Shown here: piece after piece, positions 54,027 to 63,232 of the stretch
Layout of the letters: every line of letters begins with the position of its first letter
Position numbering within the stretch: the stretch's first letter is position 1
Source of the DNA: Aminobacter ciceronei
GTDB taxonomy: Bacteria > Pseudomonadota > Alphaproteobacteria > Rhizobiales > Rhizobiaceae
Assembly: GCF_014138625.1 (NCBI RefSeq)
Contig: NZ_JACJHY010000023.1
Coordinates: 52,700-116,699 of the forward strand
Direction of reading: 5' to 3'
DNA length: 64,000 nucleotides
Translations under genes and position numbers: made by a program
The notes under the pieces: generated by a model
Databases searched by the model: none
Seen by the model: only the letters and a program-made list of their open reading frames with translations
Told to the model about the DNA's origin: nothing

Positions 54027-57000
54027 ATGACGCTTCACGACGTCGCTCTCGACGACAAGTTCGATCTGGGCAAGGAGCGGATTTTTCTATCCGGCGCGCA
54101 AGCCGTCATCCGCATGCTGCTGATGCAGCGCGAGCGCGACAGGCTCGCGGGCCTCGATACGGCGGGCTTCGTCTCGGGCTATCGCGGCTCGCCGCTTGGC
54201 GGCCTCGACCTGCAGCTGTGGAAAGCCAAGACGCACCTGGCGCAGTCCAACATCGTCTTCCAGCCCGGTCTCAACGAAGAACTCGCCGCCACGGCCTGTT
54301 GGGGCTCGCAGCAGGCTGAGCTTATGGGCGAAGGCAAGCACGACGGCGTCTTTTCCGTCTGGTACGGCAAGGGTCCCGGCGTCGATCGCTCGGGCGATGT
54401 CTTCCGTCATGCCAATCTCGCCGGCTCTTCGAAGAAGGGCGGCGTTCTGGCGCTGATGGGCGACGACCATACCGCCGAATCCTCGACCAACGCACACGCC
54501 ACCGAGTTCCTGTTCGTCGACACGATGATCCCGATCCTCAATCCGGGCGGGGTGCAGGAGCTGATCGACTACGGACTCTACGGCTTTGCCCTGTCGCGCT
54601 TCGCCGGCACCTGGGCGGCAATCAAATGCGTGAAGGACAACATCGAATCGACGGCCTCCGTTGATGCCTCGCTCGGTCGGCTCAACATCGTCATCCCCGA
54701 ATTCGACATGCCCTCAGGCGGGCTCAACATCCGCCACGAGCTCGACCAGCTCGGTCAGGAAGCGCGGCTGCACGAATACAAGCGGGCGGCTGCGTCCGCG
54801 TTCATCCGCGCCAACAACATCAACCGCATCGTCTATTCCGGCGGCCGCAAACCCAAGATCGGCATCATCACCGTCGGCAAGAGCTTTCTCGACGTGCGCC
54901 AGGCGCTCGACGATCTCGGCATCGACGAGAGTCGCGCCAACCAGCTCGGCATCCGCCTGTTCAAGGTCGGTTGCCCGTGGCCGCTCGACATCGAGCACAT
55001 CAGGGAGTTTGCCCGTGACCTCGAGATGATCGTCGTCGTCGAGGAAAAGCGTTCGTTGCTAGAGGTTCAGGTGCGCGAGGAGCTCTACGGCACCTCGATG
55101 CAGCCCAAGGTCGTCGGCAAGCGGGACGAGCGCGGCGACTGGCTGTTTCCGGCCAAGGGCGCGCTCGACCCCAATGACATCGCCATTGCCATCGGCGAGC
55201 GCGTGCTCAAGGTCATCGGCCCGTCGGAAGAGATCGCCGCCCGCGTCAGCCGCTTGCGCCAGTACCAGGCGATGCTGGCCGACACCAAGGACGTGGCGTC
55301 GCGCACGCCGTTCTTCTGTTCCGGCTGCCCGCACAATTCCTCGACCAAGGTGCCTGAGGGCTCGATCGCCGGCGCCGGTATCGGCTGCCACTTCATGTCG
55401 TTGTGGATGGACCGCAGCACCGTCGGCTTCACCGCCATGGGCGGCGAGGGCGCGCAATGGGTCGGCCAGGCGCCGTTCACCAAGCGCGAGCACATCTTCC
55501 AGAATCTCGGCGACGGTACCTACAACCACTCCGGCACGCTGGCGCTCCGCTTCGCGCTCGCCTCGGATGCCAACATCACCTACAAGATCCTCTACAATGA
55601 CGCGGTTGCGATGACCGGCGGCCAGCCGCATGAAGGCAGCCTGACCGTGGACATGATTGCCCGCCAGGTCCGTGCCGAGGGCGTCGAGCGCATCGCCGTG
55701 GTCACTGACGAGCCGGACAAATATGGCGGCCGTTCTCAGTTTCCTGCCGGTACAACCTTCCATCACCGCGACGATCTCGACCTCGTTCAGCGCGAGCTGC
55801 GCGACATCAAGGGCGTCACCGTCCTGCTCTATGACCAGACCTGCGCTGCCGAGAAGCGCCGTCGCCGCAAGCGCGGCACCTTTCCCGATCCGGACAAGCG
55901 TGTCTTCATCAACGAGCTCGTCTGCGAGGGCTGCGGCGACTGCGGCGTCAAGTCCAACTGCGTCTCGATCCAGCCTGTCGAAACCGAGTTCGGTCGCAAG
56001 CGCAAGATCGACCAATCGAGCTGCAACAAGGACTTTTCCTGCGTCAACGGCTTCTGCCCGTCCTTCGTGACGGTGCATGGTGCCAAGATCCGCAAGGCCG
56101 AAGGCATCGCCGGAACCAGTGACGCGTTGCAGGGTGTGCCGGAGCCGAAGCCTTTTGCGCTCGACCGCGACGGCTGGGCAGCGATCATCGACGGCGTCGG
56201 TGGCACTGGTGTCGTCACCGTCGGCGCGATCCTCGGCATGGCCGCCCACCTCGAAGGCAAAGGCTGCGGCATGATCGACATGGCCGGCCTCGCCCAGAAG
56301 GGCGGTTCGGTGTTCACCCATGTCCGCATCGCCCGTTCGCCGGACGACATCAACGCCATCCGCGTCTCGGCCGGCAAGGCCGACCTGATCCTCGGCTGCG
56401 ACCTCGTCGTGTCGGGCGCCAAGAAGGTGCTGGCGGCGGTTCGCGAAAACCACACCATCTTCGTCGCCAACACCGCAGAGATCATGCCCGGCGAGTTCAC
56501 GCGCTCGGCCGACTTTTCGCTGCCGACGGAGCGGCTGAAGAAGACGATCCGCGATGCGGCGGGCGAGGCGAACGCGCATTTCTTCGACGCCACCCGCACC
56601 GCATCTGCGCTGTTCGGCAATTCGCTCGGTGCCAACATGTTCATGCTCGGCTTTGCTTTCCAGCATGGCGGCCTGCCACTGTCGACTGAAGCGGTCGAAA
56701 AGGCGATCGCTCTCAATGGCGAAGCGGTGGCGATGAATGTCGCGGCGTTCCGCTGGGGCCGCCGCGCCGCCCATGATCCGGAGTTCGTCCGCGCCATGAT
56801 CGGCCGGACCACCCGCGGCGATGAGCCTGTCGTCGCCCAGACACTCGATGAGATGATCGCGCGCCGCGCCGCGTTCCTGAAAGCCTATCAGAACGCTGCC
56901 TATGCCGAGCGCTACACCGGCCGCATCGCCGCGCTCCGCGCCGCCGAGCAGAAGGCTAAGCCGGGCTCGACAATCGTCACCGATGCGGCGGCGCGCTCGC

Positions 57001-57503
57001 TGTTCAAGCTGATGGCGATCAAGGACGAATACGAGGTTGCGCGGCTCTATTCCGACGGCTCGTTCCAACGCGAGCTGGCCAAGCAATTCCAAGGCTACGA
57101 CCGGCTTGAGTTCCATCTTGCGCCGCCGATCCTCGGCCGCAAGGGTGCGGACGGGGTGCCGCGCAAATCGAGCTTCGGTCAGTGGATGATGAAGGGCTTC
57201 AGGCTGCTTTCGGCGATGAAGGGCCTGCGGGGTGGTGCCCTCGACATCTTCGGCTACACCGCCGAGCGACGTATGGAGCGTGCATTGCTCGACCGCTACG
57301 AGGCCGATCTCGAGCTGATCCGGGGCGCACTTACGAGCGACAATCTTGACGCTGCGGCCGCATTGGCATCGGTGCCGCAGCTGATCCGCGGCTATGGTCA
57401 CGTAAAGCATGCCAGCGTCGACAAGGCATCGGGGGAACGGGAACGGTTGGTCAAGAGGTTGGCTGCCGCGCCGGTAAGCCCCACGCTCCAGGCTGCCGAA
57501 TAG
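54027..57503 (+). CDS. Indolepyruvate ferredoxin oxidoreductase, single-chain
   Basis: The 1158-residue protein fuses the alpha and beta parts of indolepyruvate:ferredoxin oxidoreductase. The N-terminal pyrimidine-binding domain begins FLSGAQAVIRMLL and GFVSGYRGSPLGG. A thiamine-diphosphate domain with FCSGCPHNSST and GIGCHFMSLWMD follows near residue 430-460. Cysteine sets CEGCGDCGVKSNC and CNKDFSCVNGFC near 630-680 bind iron-sulfur clusters. The gamma domain starts at IIDGVGGTGVVTVGAILG. It oxidatively decarboxylates aryl-2-oxoacids to acyl-CoA with a low-potential acceptor. ATG 54027 is set by AGGA spacing. It is a single-gene unit; its partner ferredoxin or ETF is not nearby. Confidence 0.92.
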   Translation: MTLHDVALDDKFDLGKERIFLSGAQAVIRMLLMQRERDRLAGLDTAGFVSGYRGSPLGGLDLQLWKAKTHLAQSNIVFQPGLNEELAATACWGSQQAELMGEGKHDGVFSVWYGKGPGVDRSGDVFRHANLAGSSKKGGVLALMGDDHTAESSTNAHATEFLFVDTMIPILNPGGVQELIDYGLYGFALSRFAGTWAAIKCVKDNIESTASVDASLGRLNIVIPEFDMPSGGLNIRHELDQLGQEARLHEYKRAAASAFIRANNINRIVYSGGRKPKIGIITVGKSFLDVRQALDDLGIDESRANQLGIRLFKVGCPWPLDIEHIREFARDLEMIVVVEEKRSLLEVQVREELYGTSMQPKVVGKRDERGDWLFPAKGALDPNDIAIAIGERVLKVIGPSEEIAARVSRLRQYQAMLADTKDVASRTPFFCSGCPHNSSTKVPEGSIAGAGIGCHFMSLWMDRSTVGFTAMGGEGAQWVGQAPFTKREHIFQNLGDGTYNHSGTLALRFALASDANITYKILYNDAVAMTGGQPHEGSLTVDMIARQVRAEGVERIAVVTDEPDKYGGRSQFPAGTTFHHRDDLDLVQRELRDIKGVTVLLYDQTCAAEKRRRRKRGTFPDPDKRVFINELVCEGCGDCGVKSNCVSIQPVETEFGRKRKIDQSSCNKDFSCVNGFCPSFVTVHGAKIRKAEGIAGTSDALQGVPEPKPFALDRDGWAAIIDGVGGTGVVTVGAILGMAAHLEGKGCGMIDMAGLAQKGGSVFTHVRIARSPDDINAIRVSAGKADLILGCDLVVSGAKKVLAAVRENHTIFVANTAEIMPGEFTRSADFSLPTERLKKTIRDAAGEANAHFFDATRTASALFGNSLGANMFMLGFAFQHGGLPLSTEAVEKAIALNGEAVAMNVAAFRWGRRAAHDPEFVRAMIGRTTRGDEPVVAQTLDEMIARRAAFLKAYQNAAYAERYTGRIAALRAAEQKAKPGSTIVTDAAARSLFKLMAIKDEYEVARLYSDGSFQRELAKQFQGYDRLEFHLAPPILGRKGADGVPRKSSFGQWMMKGFRLLSAMKGLRGGALDIFGYTAERRMERALLDRYEADLELIRGALTSDNLDAAAALASVPQLIRGYGHVKHASVDKASGERERLVKRLAAAPVSPTLQAAE

Positions 57504-57642
57504 GTGATACGACTTGTTTACCTGAACCTAAATTAGAAGTTGTGGCACGCGATTGAGTGGCGTTACTGGCGTATAAGTGCGCGCTTTCTAAGCCTTTCTT
57601 AAGGTGGATGTGGCAGTCCTTGGCCTCCCAGGCAGGCCTCGG

Positions 57643-59952
57643 ATGCGCAGAAGAAACAACGAGATACCGGTCGACGTCTACATACCCTTCGTGGAAACGC
57701 TTTTCCGCGATGGCGCGACGCTGGCTGTTGGTATGGTTGCGCAGACGGTCCTGATCGGCGTCGTCTGGTGGAAAACCGCTCACCCGCTCTATCTTGTCGT
57801 TGCGCTGTTCATGGTGCTCGTCGCCACGTTGCGCATGCGAAACTTCCGCAAATACAACAGCTTACCGGCTGCCACGACGTGGGAAGAAGCGCACAAGCGC
57901 GAAAACGACTACATCCTCTATGGCACTCTGCATGGCCTGGCGCTGGGCTCGTTCTGCCTCGCCGGCATCTATTTCGCCTATGATCCTTTCGCCGAAATCG
58001 CCTCGGTCTGCGTGACGCTTGCATCGGCCACCTCGATTGCCGGCCGCAATTACGGCTCGCCGCGCATGGTGATGATCTTCACCGTGACGATGACCTGGGC
58101 GATCTCGCTCGGCTTTCTGCTGCGTGGCGATTTTTACCACGTCTTCCTGGGCCTGCTGTCAGCGCCGTTCCTCTACGCCATCCGCAAATTCGCCGATACG
58201 GTGCGCGACGTGCTGTTCACCGCAGTGTCGGAGGAGAAGAAGGCCAACCGCATCGCCCAGCGCTTCAATCGTGCCCTCAACACCATGTCGCACGGCCTGG
58301 TCATGCTCGGCCCCGACGGTCGCGTGGCTGTGGCCAACGCGGAAGCTGCGCATCTGATGTCGGTCAAATCGCCCGAGGCGCTGCTCGGCCGCTCGATCCA
58401 TGGCCTGCTGATGCGCGGCGTCGCCGGCGGCCAACTCGCGCTCAAGGATTGCCGCTACATCGAGGCACAGCTGACCCGCGCTTTGCGCGAGGGCAGGGAC
58501 CGCAAGGTTCTGGTCTCGCTCGCCAACGGCCAGTGCCTGGAGTTCTCGGCGCGCGAAGGCAGCCAGGAGCTTGGCGTCATCACCTTCGAGGACGTGACAG
58601 CTCGTGTCGCCGCCGAAGAGAAGATTCGTTTCATGGCCCGCTACGATGGCCTGACCGGGCTGCCCAACCGCGCCTATTTCCATGAAGTGGCGGCTGAATG
58701 CGTACTCTCCGGCGACCGCGAACGGCTGTGCGCGCTCGCCGTGCTCGACCTTGACGACTTCAAGAGCGTCAATGACACGCTTGGTCATCCTGTCGGCGAC
58801 GGGCTGATCTACGCCGTCGCCGAGCGGCTGGCAGCGTTTGCCTCCGATGCCGTCAAGGTCAGCCGCTTCGGCGGCGACGAGTTCATGATCTATTTCGACA
58901 AGGTCGATGACGAGAGCCATCTCAAGCTGATGCTCGACCGCATGTTCGCCGAATTGCAGGGCGAGGTCGATGTCGCCGGCCATGTGCTGCGCATCCAGGC
59001 CAGCGGCGGCGCCGTGCTCGGCAAGGTGCGTGAATCCGATGTCGATGCGATGATCGTCAAGGCCGACCTCGCGCTCTACAAGGCCAAGGAATCCGGCAAG
59101 AACAGCTGGCAGCTGTTCGAGGCGGTGATGGACGCCGCCTTCCGCAATCGCCAGCTGATGAAGGCCGATCTGCGCAATGCGGTTGAAGCGCGCGCGCTCC
59201 GCGTGGTCTACCAGCCGATCGTTTCGATGAGCACGATGCGTATCGCCAGCTGCGAGGCGTTGTGCCGTTGGGACCATCCAGAGCTTGGCCCGGTCTCGCC
59301 GGCAACCTTCATTCCGCTCGCCGAGGAGATGGGCATCATCTCCGACATCAGCACCTTCGTGCTGCAGGCGGCCTGCGCCGAATGCGCCAAGTGGCCGGCG
59401 CCGATCGGCGTGTCGGTCAACCTGTCCGCCAAGGACTTCCGCGACCGCGATGTCGTCGAGAAGGTCCGCGGCGCGCTTGTGGCTTCAGGCCTCGCGCCGC
59501 ATCGTCTCGAAATCGAAGTCACCGAGACGGCGCTGCTCGACGACAAGTCGTCGACGCGCAGCTACATCGAGGAACTCAAGGCACTGGGCGTGCGCATTGC
59601 GCTCGACGACTTCGGTACCGGCTATTCCAGCTTGAGCTATCTGCACAAGCTGCCGCTCGACAAGGTCAAGATCGACCGCAGCTTCCTTGCCGATGTCGCG
59701 CAGAACCCGCGCTCGCTGAAGCTGCTGAAAGGCATCGTCGACCTGTCACGGCCGCTCGGCCTGTCGGTCACCGTCGAGGGCGTCGAGACCTTCGAACAGC
59801 TCAAGATCCTCGCTGTCGAGGTCCACCCCGACCTCGTCCAGGGCTTCCTGTTCGGTTCGGCGCTGTCGTCGTCCGGCATTGAAACCATGTCCAACACCGT
59901 CTGGCCCTTTGCCAAGGACATCGGTCTCGCACGCATTTCAGCCCGTCGATAA
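57643..59952 (+). CDS. Membrane PAS-GGDEF-EAL c-di-GMP enzyme
   Basis: The protein of about 769 residues has five or so membrane segments in the first 190 residues, then a PAS domain near 205-315 (NRALNTMSHGLVMLGPDGRV), GGDEF near 325-480, and EAL near 500-745. GGDEF at 410-414 is intact (FGGDEF), as are EAL catalytic parts: EAL at 538-540, NLSAKDF, DDFGTGYSSL and KIDRSFL. So both making and breaking of c-di-GMP are possible. GTG 57604 would add 13 residues. A FeeM-like synthase gene follows; the hairpin between them suggests separate transcripts. Confidence 0.93.
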   Translation: MRRRNNEIPVDVYIPFVETLFRDGATLAVGMVAQTVLIGVVWWKTAHPLYLVVALFMVLVATLRMRNFRKYNSLPAATTWEEAHKRENDYILYGTLHGLALGSFCLAGIYFAYDPFAEIASVCVTLASATSIAGRNYGSPRMVMIFTVTMTWAISLGFLLRGDFYHVFLGLLSAPFLYAIRKFADTVRDVLFTAVSEEKKANRIAQRFNRALNTMSHGLVMLGPDGRVAVANAEAAHLMSVKSPEALLGRSIHGLLMRGVAGGQLALKDCRYIEAQLTRALREGRDRKVLVSLANGQCLEFSAREGSQELGVITFEDVTARVAAEEKIRFMARYDGLTGLPNRAYFHEVAAECVLSGDRERLCALAVLDLDDFKSVNDTLGHPVGDGLIYAVAERLAAFASDAVKVSRFGGDEFMIYFDKVDDESHLKLMLDRMFAELQGEVDVAGHVLRIQASGGAVLGKVRESDVDAMIVKADLALYKAKESGKNSWQLFEAVMDAAFRNRQLMKADLRNAVEARALRVVYQPIVSMSTMRIASCEALCRWDHPELGPVSPATFIPLAEEMGIISDISTFVLQAACAECAKWPAPIGVSVNLSAKDFRDRDVVEKVRGALVASGLAPHRLEIEVTETALLDDKSSTRSYIEELKALGVRIALDDFGTGYSSLSYLHKLPLDKVKIDRSFLADVAQNPRSLKLLKGIVDLSRPLGLSVTVEGVETFEQLKILAVEVHPDLVQGFLFGSALSSSGIETMSNTVWPFAKDIGLARISARR

Positions 59953-59997
59953 AGTAAGCGGAAGGGCAGGTCGCGCAACTGGCAAAAACGCTTGTTT

Positions 59998-60024
59998 TTC
60001 CATTAATTGTTAACCTTAATGGAA
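59998..60024. promoter_or_regulatory. A/T-rich 9-bp inverted repeat upstream of FeeM-like gene
   Basis: TTCCATTAA (59998-60006) and TTAATGGAA (60016-60024) form a perfect 9-bp dyad with a 9-base loop. It lies in a strongly A/T-rich tract (about 59980-60060) in a GC-rich window. TTAA/TTAAC occurs three times, without the standard CtrA spacing. It may end the GGDEF-EAL transcript or be an operator for the FeeM-like gene starting at 60109. Confidence 0.45.
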
Positions 60025-60108
60025 GGTAAATAGGAACATTTTGAATTTTATCTTTACATCAAACCGGCCTCCGCTACCCTTCGATTGGGCGGAAGTACGG
60101 GGAATACC

Positions 60109-60888
60109 ATGACGATCCATCAAGCGACGTCCGGCGGCGACGCCGACGTCAAGAGTGGCAGTGTGTCCGGTGAAGGCTCGAGTTTCGCGAGCCATGTTTC
60201 AAGTCTGCTCGAGCGGGCCGAATACCGGCGCTGCGACAAGGGCGAAGACCTCGAAGACATCTATCGCCTCCGCTACAAGTCGTACCGTCTGAGCGACATG
60301 GTGTCGGAGAATCCCGACCACACCATCCATGATGATCTCGACGATGCCGAGAACTGCTACAAATTCGGCATCTACATCGATGGTCAACTGGTCAGCACGC
60401 TGCGCATCCATCATGCCTGTCGCGACACGCCGGCGTCGCCGTCGACGACCGTCTATGGCGATATCCTGCGCCCCCAGCTGGCGGCCGGCGCCAACTTCGT
60501 CGATCCCAGCCGCTTCGCTGCAGATCCGGACTGGTCGCGTGTCTATCCTCAGATACCTTATCTCACGCTGCGCCTGGCCGGCATGGCCTGCTTCTATTTC
60601 GACGCGCCTTACTGCCTGTCGACCATTCGTCCCGAGCATGCCGGCTTCTACCGTCGCATCTACAAGTCGGAGCAGATCGGCGAGTTGCGCGATTATCCCG
60701 GCCTCAACTACCAGGTCGTGCTCTATCGCGCCGACGTCAACAGCATCCGCGAGCGCTCGTTCCAGCGTTTCCCATTCTTCAAGTCGACGCCGATGGAACA
60801 AAGGTTGATGTTCAGCAGGCAGCCGATGGGCGAGCTCGCGCCGCTGACCATCCTGCCGACGGCAAAATATTTTCGCGAAGCCGCCTGA
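60109..60888 (+). CDS. FeeM-like N-acyl amino acid synthase / AHL-synthase-like GNAT
   Basis: The 259-residue protein fits the FeeM/autoinducer-synthase-like GNAT group: EDIYRLRYKSYRLSDM near residue 50 is the typical opening, then GIYIDGQLVSTLRIHHA, VDPSRFAAD and IPYLTLRLAGMACFYFDAPY. FeeM-type enzymes move a long acyl chain from acyl-carrier protein to an amino acid, making membrane-active or signal lipids. The last 40 residues lie outside the core. ATG 60109 is used after a GGGGA. It follows a c-di-GMP enzyme gene across an A/T-rich tract. The acyl acceptor is unknown. Confidence 0.82.
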   Translation: MTIHQATSGGDADVKSGSVSGEGSSFASHVSSLLERAEYRRCDKGEDLEDIYRLRYKSYRLSDMVSENPDHTIHDDLDDAENCYKFGIYIDGQLVSTLRIHHACRDTPASPSTTVYGDILRPQLAAGANFVDPSRFAADPDWSRVYPQIPYLTLRLAGMACFYFDAPYCLSTIRPEHAGFYRRIYKSEQIGELRDYPGLNYQVVLYRADVNSIRERSFQRFPFFKSTPMEQRLMFSRQPMGELAPLTILPTAKYFREAA

Positions 60889-60935
60889 GCTTCGCGTAAG
60901 GTCGGCGGCAATGTGATCCGGAATCCGCGGGAACA

Positions 60936-62249
60936 ATGACGACGCCGACCACAAAACACCTGTTGCGGGCCGCATTGCTGCTCGGGATGATCCTGCCCGC
61001 TCCGGTGCTGGCTGCTGGAGACACGCTCACCGTCGCCAATATGACCTTTCGCACCGGCCCTTTCGCCGATGCCGGTACTCCGCTGATGGACGGCCAGCGC
61101 GACTACATGCTGATGCTCAACGAGCGCGACGGCGGTATCAACGGCATCAGGCTGAACTACGACGAGTGCGAGACCGGCTTCAGCGTCGACAAGGCTCTGG
61201 AGTGCTACGACAAGGCCAAGGCGTCGAGCCTTGTCACCCAGCCCGGGTCGCCCGCGATCACTCTTGAGTTGCTGCCCAAGGCCAGCGTCGACAAGGTACC
61301 TGTGCTCGCGCCGGGATACGGCTTTTCGGCCATGGCAGACGGCAAGCGTTTTCCCTGGGCCTTCAATCCTCCGGTCAGCTACTGGGACGGCGCCTCGATG
61401 ATGCTCAAGGGCATATCGGGCGACGACCTCGACAATCTGCGTGGCAAGAAGATCGCGCTTTTGCATCTCGACGGTCCTTATGGCGAGGAGCCGATCCCGC
61501 TGTTGCAGGCATATGCCGACAGTTTTGACTTCACGCTGCTGCCCGTGCCTGTGGCGGCCAAGGAGATGCAGAGCCAGTCGGCGCAATGGGCGAAGATCAA
61601 GGCCGAGCGCCCGGATTTTGTGCTCTTGTGGGGCTGGGGCGCGATGAATGCGGGTGCCTTGGCCGAGGCGGTTAGATCGGGCTTTGCGATGGACAGGCTC
61701 GTCGGCATCTGGTGGTCGGCGCATGACGACGACCTGAAGGCTGTGGGCGAGGCGGCCAAGGGCTATCGCGCCCTGTCGTGGAACCTGCCCGTGCCGGATG
61801 CCGAGGTGATCAAGGACATCCGCAAATATGTCATCGACGCCGGCAAGTCGCAGACGCCTGCCGAGGCGCCCGACAAGCTGTTCTACCAGCGCGGCGTCAT
61901 GATCTCGATGCTGTCGGCCGAGGCGATAAAGGCGGCCCAGGAGCACTTCGACAAAAGGCTGATAAGCGGCGAACAGATGCGCTGGGGGCTGGAGAACCTC
62001 AAGATCGACGATGCCAGGCTGGCAGCCCTCGGCATGTCAGGCATGATCGGCTCGTTCGCGACGACCTGCGCCAACCATGCCGGCAATGGCAGCGCCTGGC
62101 TTTTGCAGTGGGACGGCAACCGCTTCGTCAAGGCATCGCACCCGCTGACCGCCGATGCCAAGATGATCGCCCCGCTGGTCGATCAGGAAGCCAACAAGTT
62201 CGCCACGTCGCATGCGCCATGGTCGCTCAACGAGGCTTGCAAGAACTAG
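60936..62249 (+). CDS. ABC-type substrate-binding protein (branched-chain amino acid class)
   Basis: The 437-residue protein has a Sec signal (LLRAALLLGMILPAPVLAAG) and the type-1 periplasmic-binding fold of the LivJ class: FRTGPFADAGTPLMDGQRDY, NYDECETGFSVDKALECYDK and VGIWWSAHDDDLKAVGEAAK. Paired cysteines (CETGFS...LECYD; TTCAN near the end) could form disulfides. No permease or ATPase gene is beside it; an orphan LivH-type permease is at 51.7 kb. The ligand is unknown. Confidence 0.87.
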   Translation: MTTPTTKHLLRAALLLGMILPAPVLAAGDTLTVANMTFRTGPFADAGTPLMDGQRDYMLMLNERDGGINGIRLNYDECETGFSVDKALECYDKAKASSLVTQPGSPAITLELLPKASVDKVPVLAPGYGFSAMADGKRFPWAFNPPVSYWDGASMMLKGISGDDLDNLRGKKIALLHLDGPYGEEPIPLLQAYADSFDFTLLPVPVAAKEMQSQSAQWAKIKAERPDFVLLWGWGAMNAGALAEAVRSGFAMDRLVGIWWSAHDDDLKAVGEAAKGYRALSWNLPVPDAEVIKDIRKYVIDAGKSQTPAEAPDKLFYQRGVMISMLSAEAIKAAQEHFDKRLISGEQMRWGLENLKIDDARLAALGMSGMIGSFATTCANHAGNGSAWLLQWDGNRFVKASHPLTADAKMIAPLVDQEANKFATSHAPWSLNEACKN

Positions 62250-62696
62250 CATCATTGTCCCCTTGGCCAGTAATCGGCGCGACTCTCGCTGTGGCGGCGT
62301 GCCCTTGCCTGATCATGCTGAACTCATTCTCGCCCTCATCCACCGCCAGTGCGGAGCCCGGCGCACCCAGGTAGTCGGAAGGCTTCCGGCCTGAACCGCC
62401 GCAACCTGAACCCGCCCCAGCCTGACCAGTCGCGAACCAGGTCCGCTAGGCGTTCATTCGCATCTGGACGGCACCTCCGCACTGCCAGCCACCCTGCTTT
62501 TCGAAACCCGCCACCATTCCGGCATCGCAATATCAGTCATCGCTTTCGCAACAAACGCTTGCGTTTGATCAAATGAGCATTTATTTCCCCGTTGGGGATT
62601 GATAATCTTGTCGCAGCCAAAGGGGCAATCTTTCCATTGCCCTGCAGCGCGCATTTAGGTATGTGCCCTTGAACTCGTTTTCCGGAGGGGACTCTC
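62250..62696. other. 447-base intergenic region before oxidase subunit IV
   Basis: No convincing gene lies here; the short open frames look non-coding. A/T-rich DNA at about 62540-62620 holds TTTGATCAAA (a 10-bp palindrome near 62566), CCCC-GTT-GGGG (62587-62597) and GGGCAAT-CTTTCC-ATTGCCC (62623-62642). These probably belong to the oxidase subunit IV promoter and leader. GGAGGGG lies about ten bases before its ATG. Confidence 0.45.
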
Positions 62697-62945
62697 ATGG
62701 CTGATACCACGCCGACCGGCCCGATCGAACTTGGCGCGCAGATGGATTACGCCGAGCACGAGAAAACCTATTCGATGTTCATTATGCTGTCCAAATACGG
62801 CACGCTGTTCTGCGTGGCGCTGATGATCGCCATGGCCTTCGGCTTCTTTACGCCGGCCGGCTTCTTCTCCAGCCTCGTGCTGTTTCTGATCATCTGCGGC
62901 GTCGGCGGCTATCTGCTGCGCGACGTGCCGACCCATATCCGCTGA
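62697..62945 (+). CDS. aa3-type cytochrome c oxidase subunit IV family protein
   Basis: The 82-residue protein has the family signature MDYAEHEKTYSMFIMLSKYG (residues 16-35), then hydrophobic stretches at about 33-51 and 54-74. It matches the small subunit IV of bacterial aa3-type cytochrome c oxidase, whose role is structural or accessory. Other oxidase genes are not nearby; in many Hyphomicrobiales as I recall, this gene sits ahead of pntAB, as here. The start has a GGAGGGG ribosome site. Confidence 0.87.
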   Translation: MADTTPTGPIELGAQMDYAEHEKTYSMFIMLSKYGTLFCVALMIAMAFGFFTPAGFFSSLVLFLIICGVGGYLLRDVPTHIR

Positions 62946-63232
62946 TTGATTTCCGGCAGCCGCCGGGTTCCCGCGCCGGTTCCTGTCACGGCCAATTTCC
63001 GGTCGAAGCTGAACCGACGGTCTTCCTGCGAAGGGCGTGGACCAAAAGCGGCTGCACGCAATAACCTTGCCGGCGAAGCGCCCGGCAGGGCATGGTCCTG
63101 ATAAGTTTTTGGTGCGGGTGCGTCGGCGGTCTTTTCGTCACTAGCCCAGTCGATTTCGTTGGTAAGGCGCCGACGCGTCTGTGTGCGTCCGGCACTTTAC
63201 GTTTGGTAAGGTTCCAGCCGAAAGGACGTCAC

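Noticed and set aside
55059..57410. Open frame of 783 codons opposite the indolepyruvate oxidoreductase
   Set aside because: Antisense shadow; the plus-strand protein has clear motifs throughout.
60003..60019. CtrA binding site (TTAA-N7-TTAA)
   Set aside because: TTAA half sites are present but at spacings of 3 and 9, not 7.
62212..62576. Short open frames in the 447-base gap
   Set aside because: No ribosome sites, no hydrophobic or domain pattern, and Arg/Pro/Ser-rich reading typical of non-coding GC-rich DNA.
62562..62580. FNR/FixK box near TTTGATCAAA
   Set aside because: The consensus needs TTGAT-N4-ATCAA; here the halves abut with no spacer.
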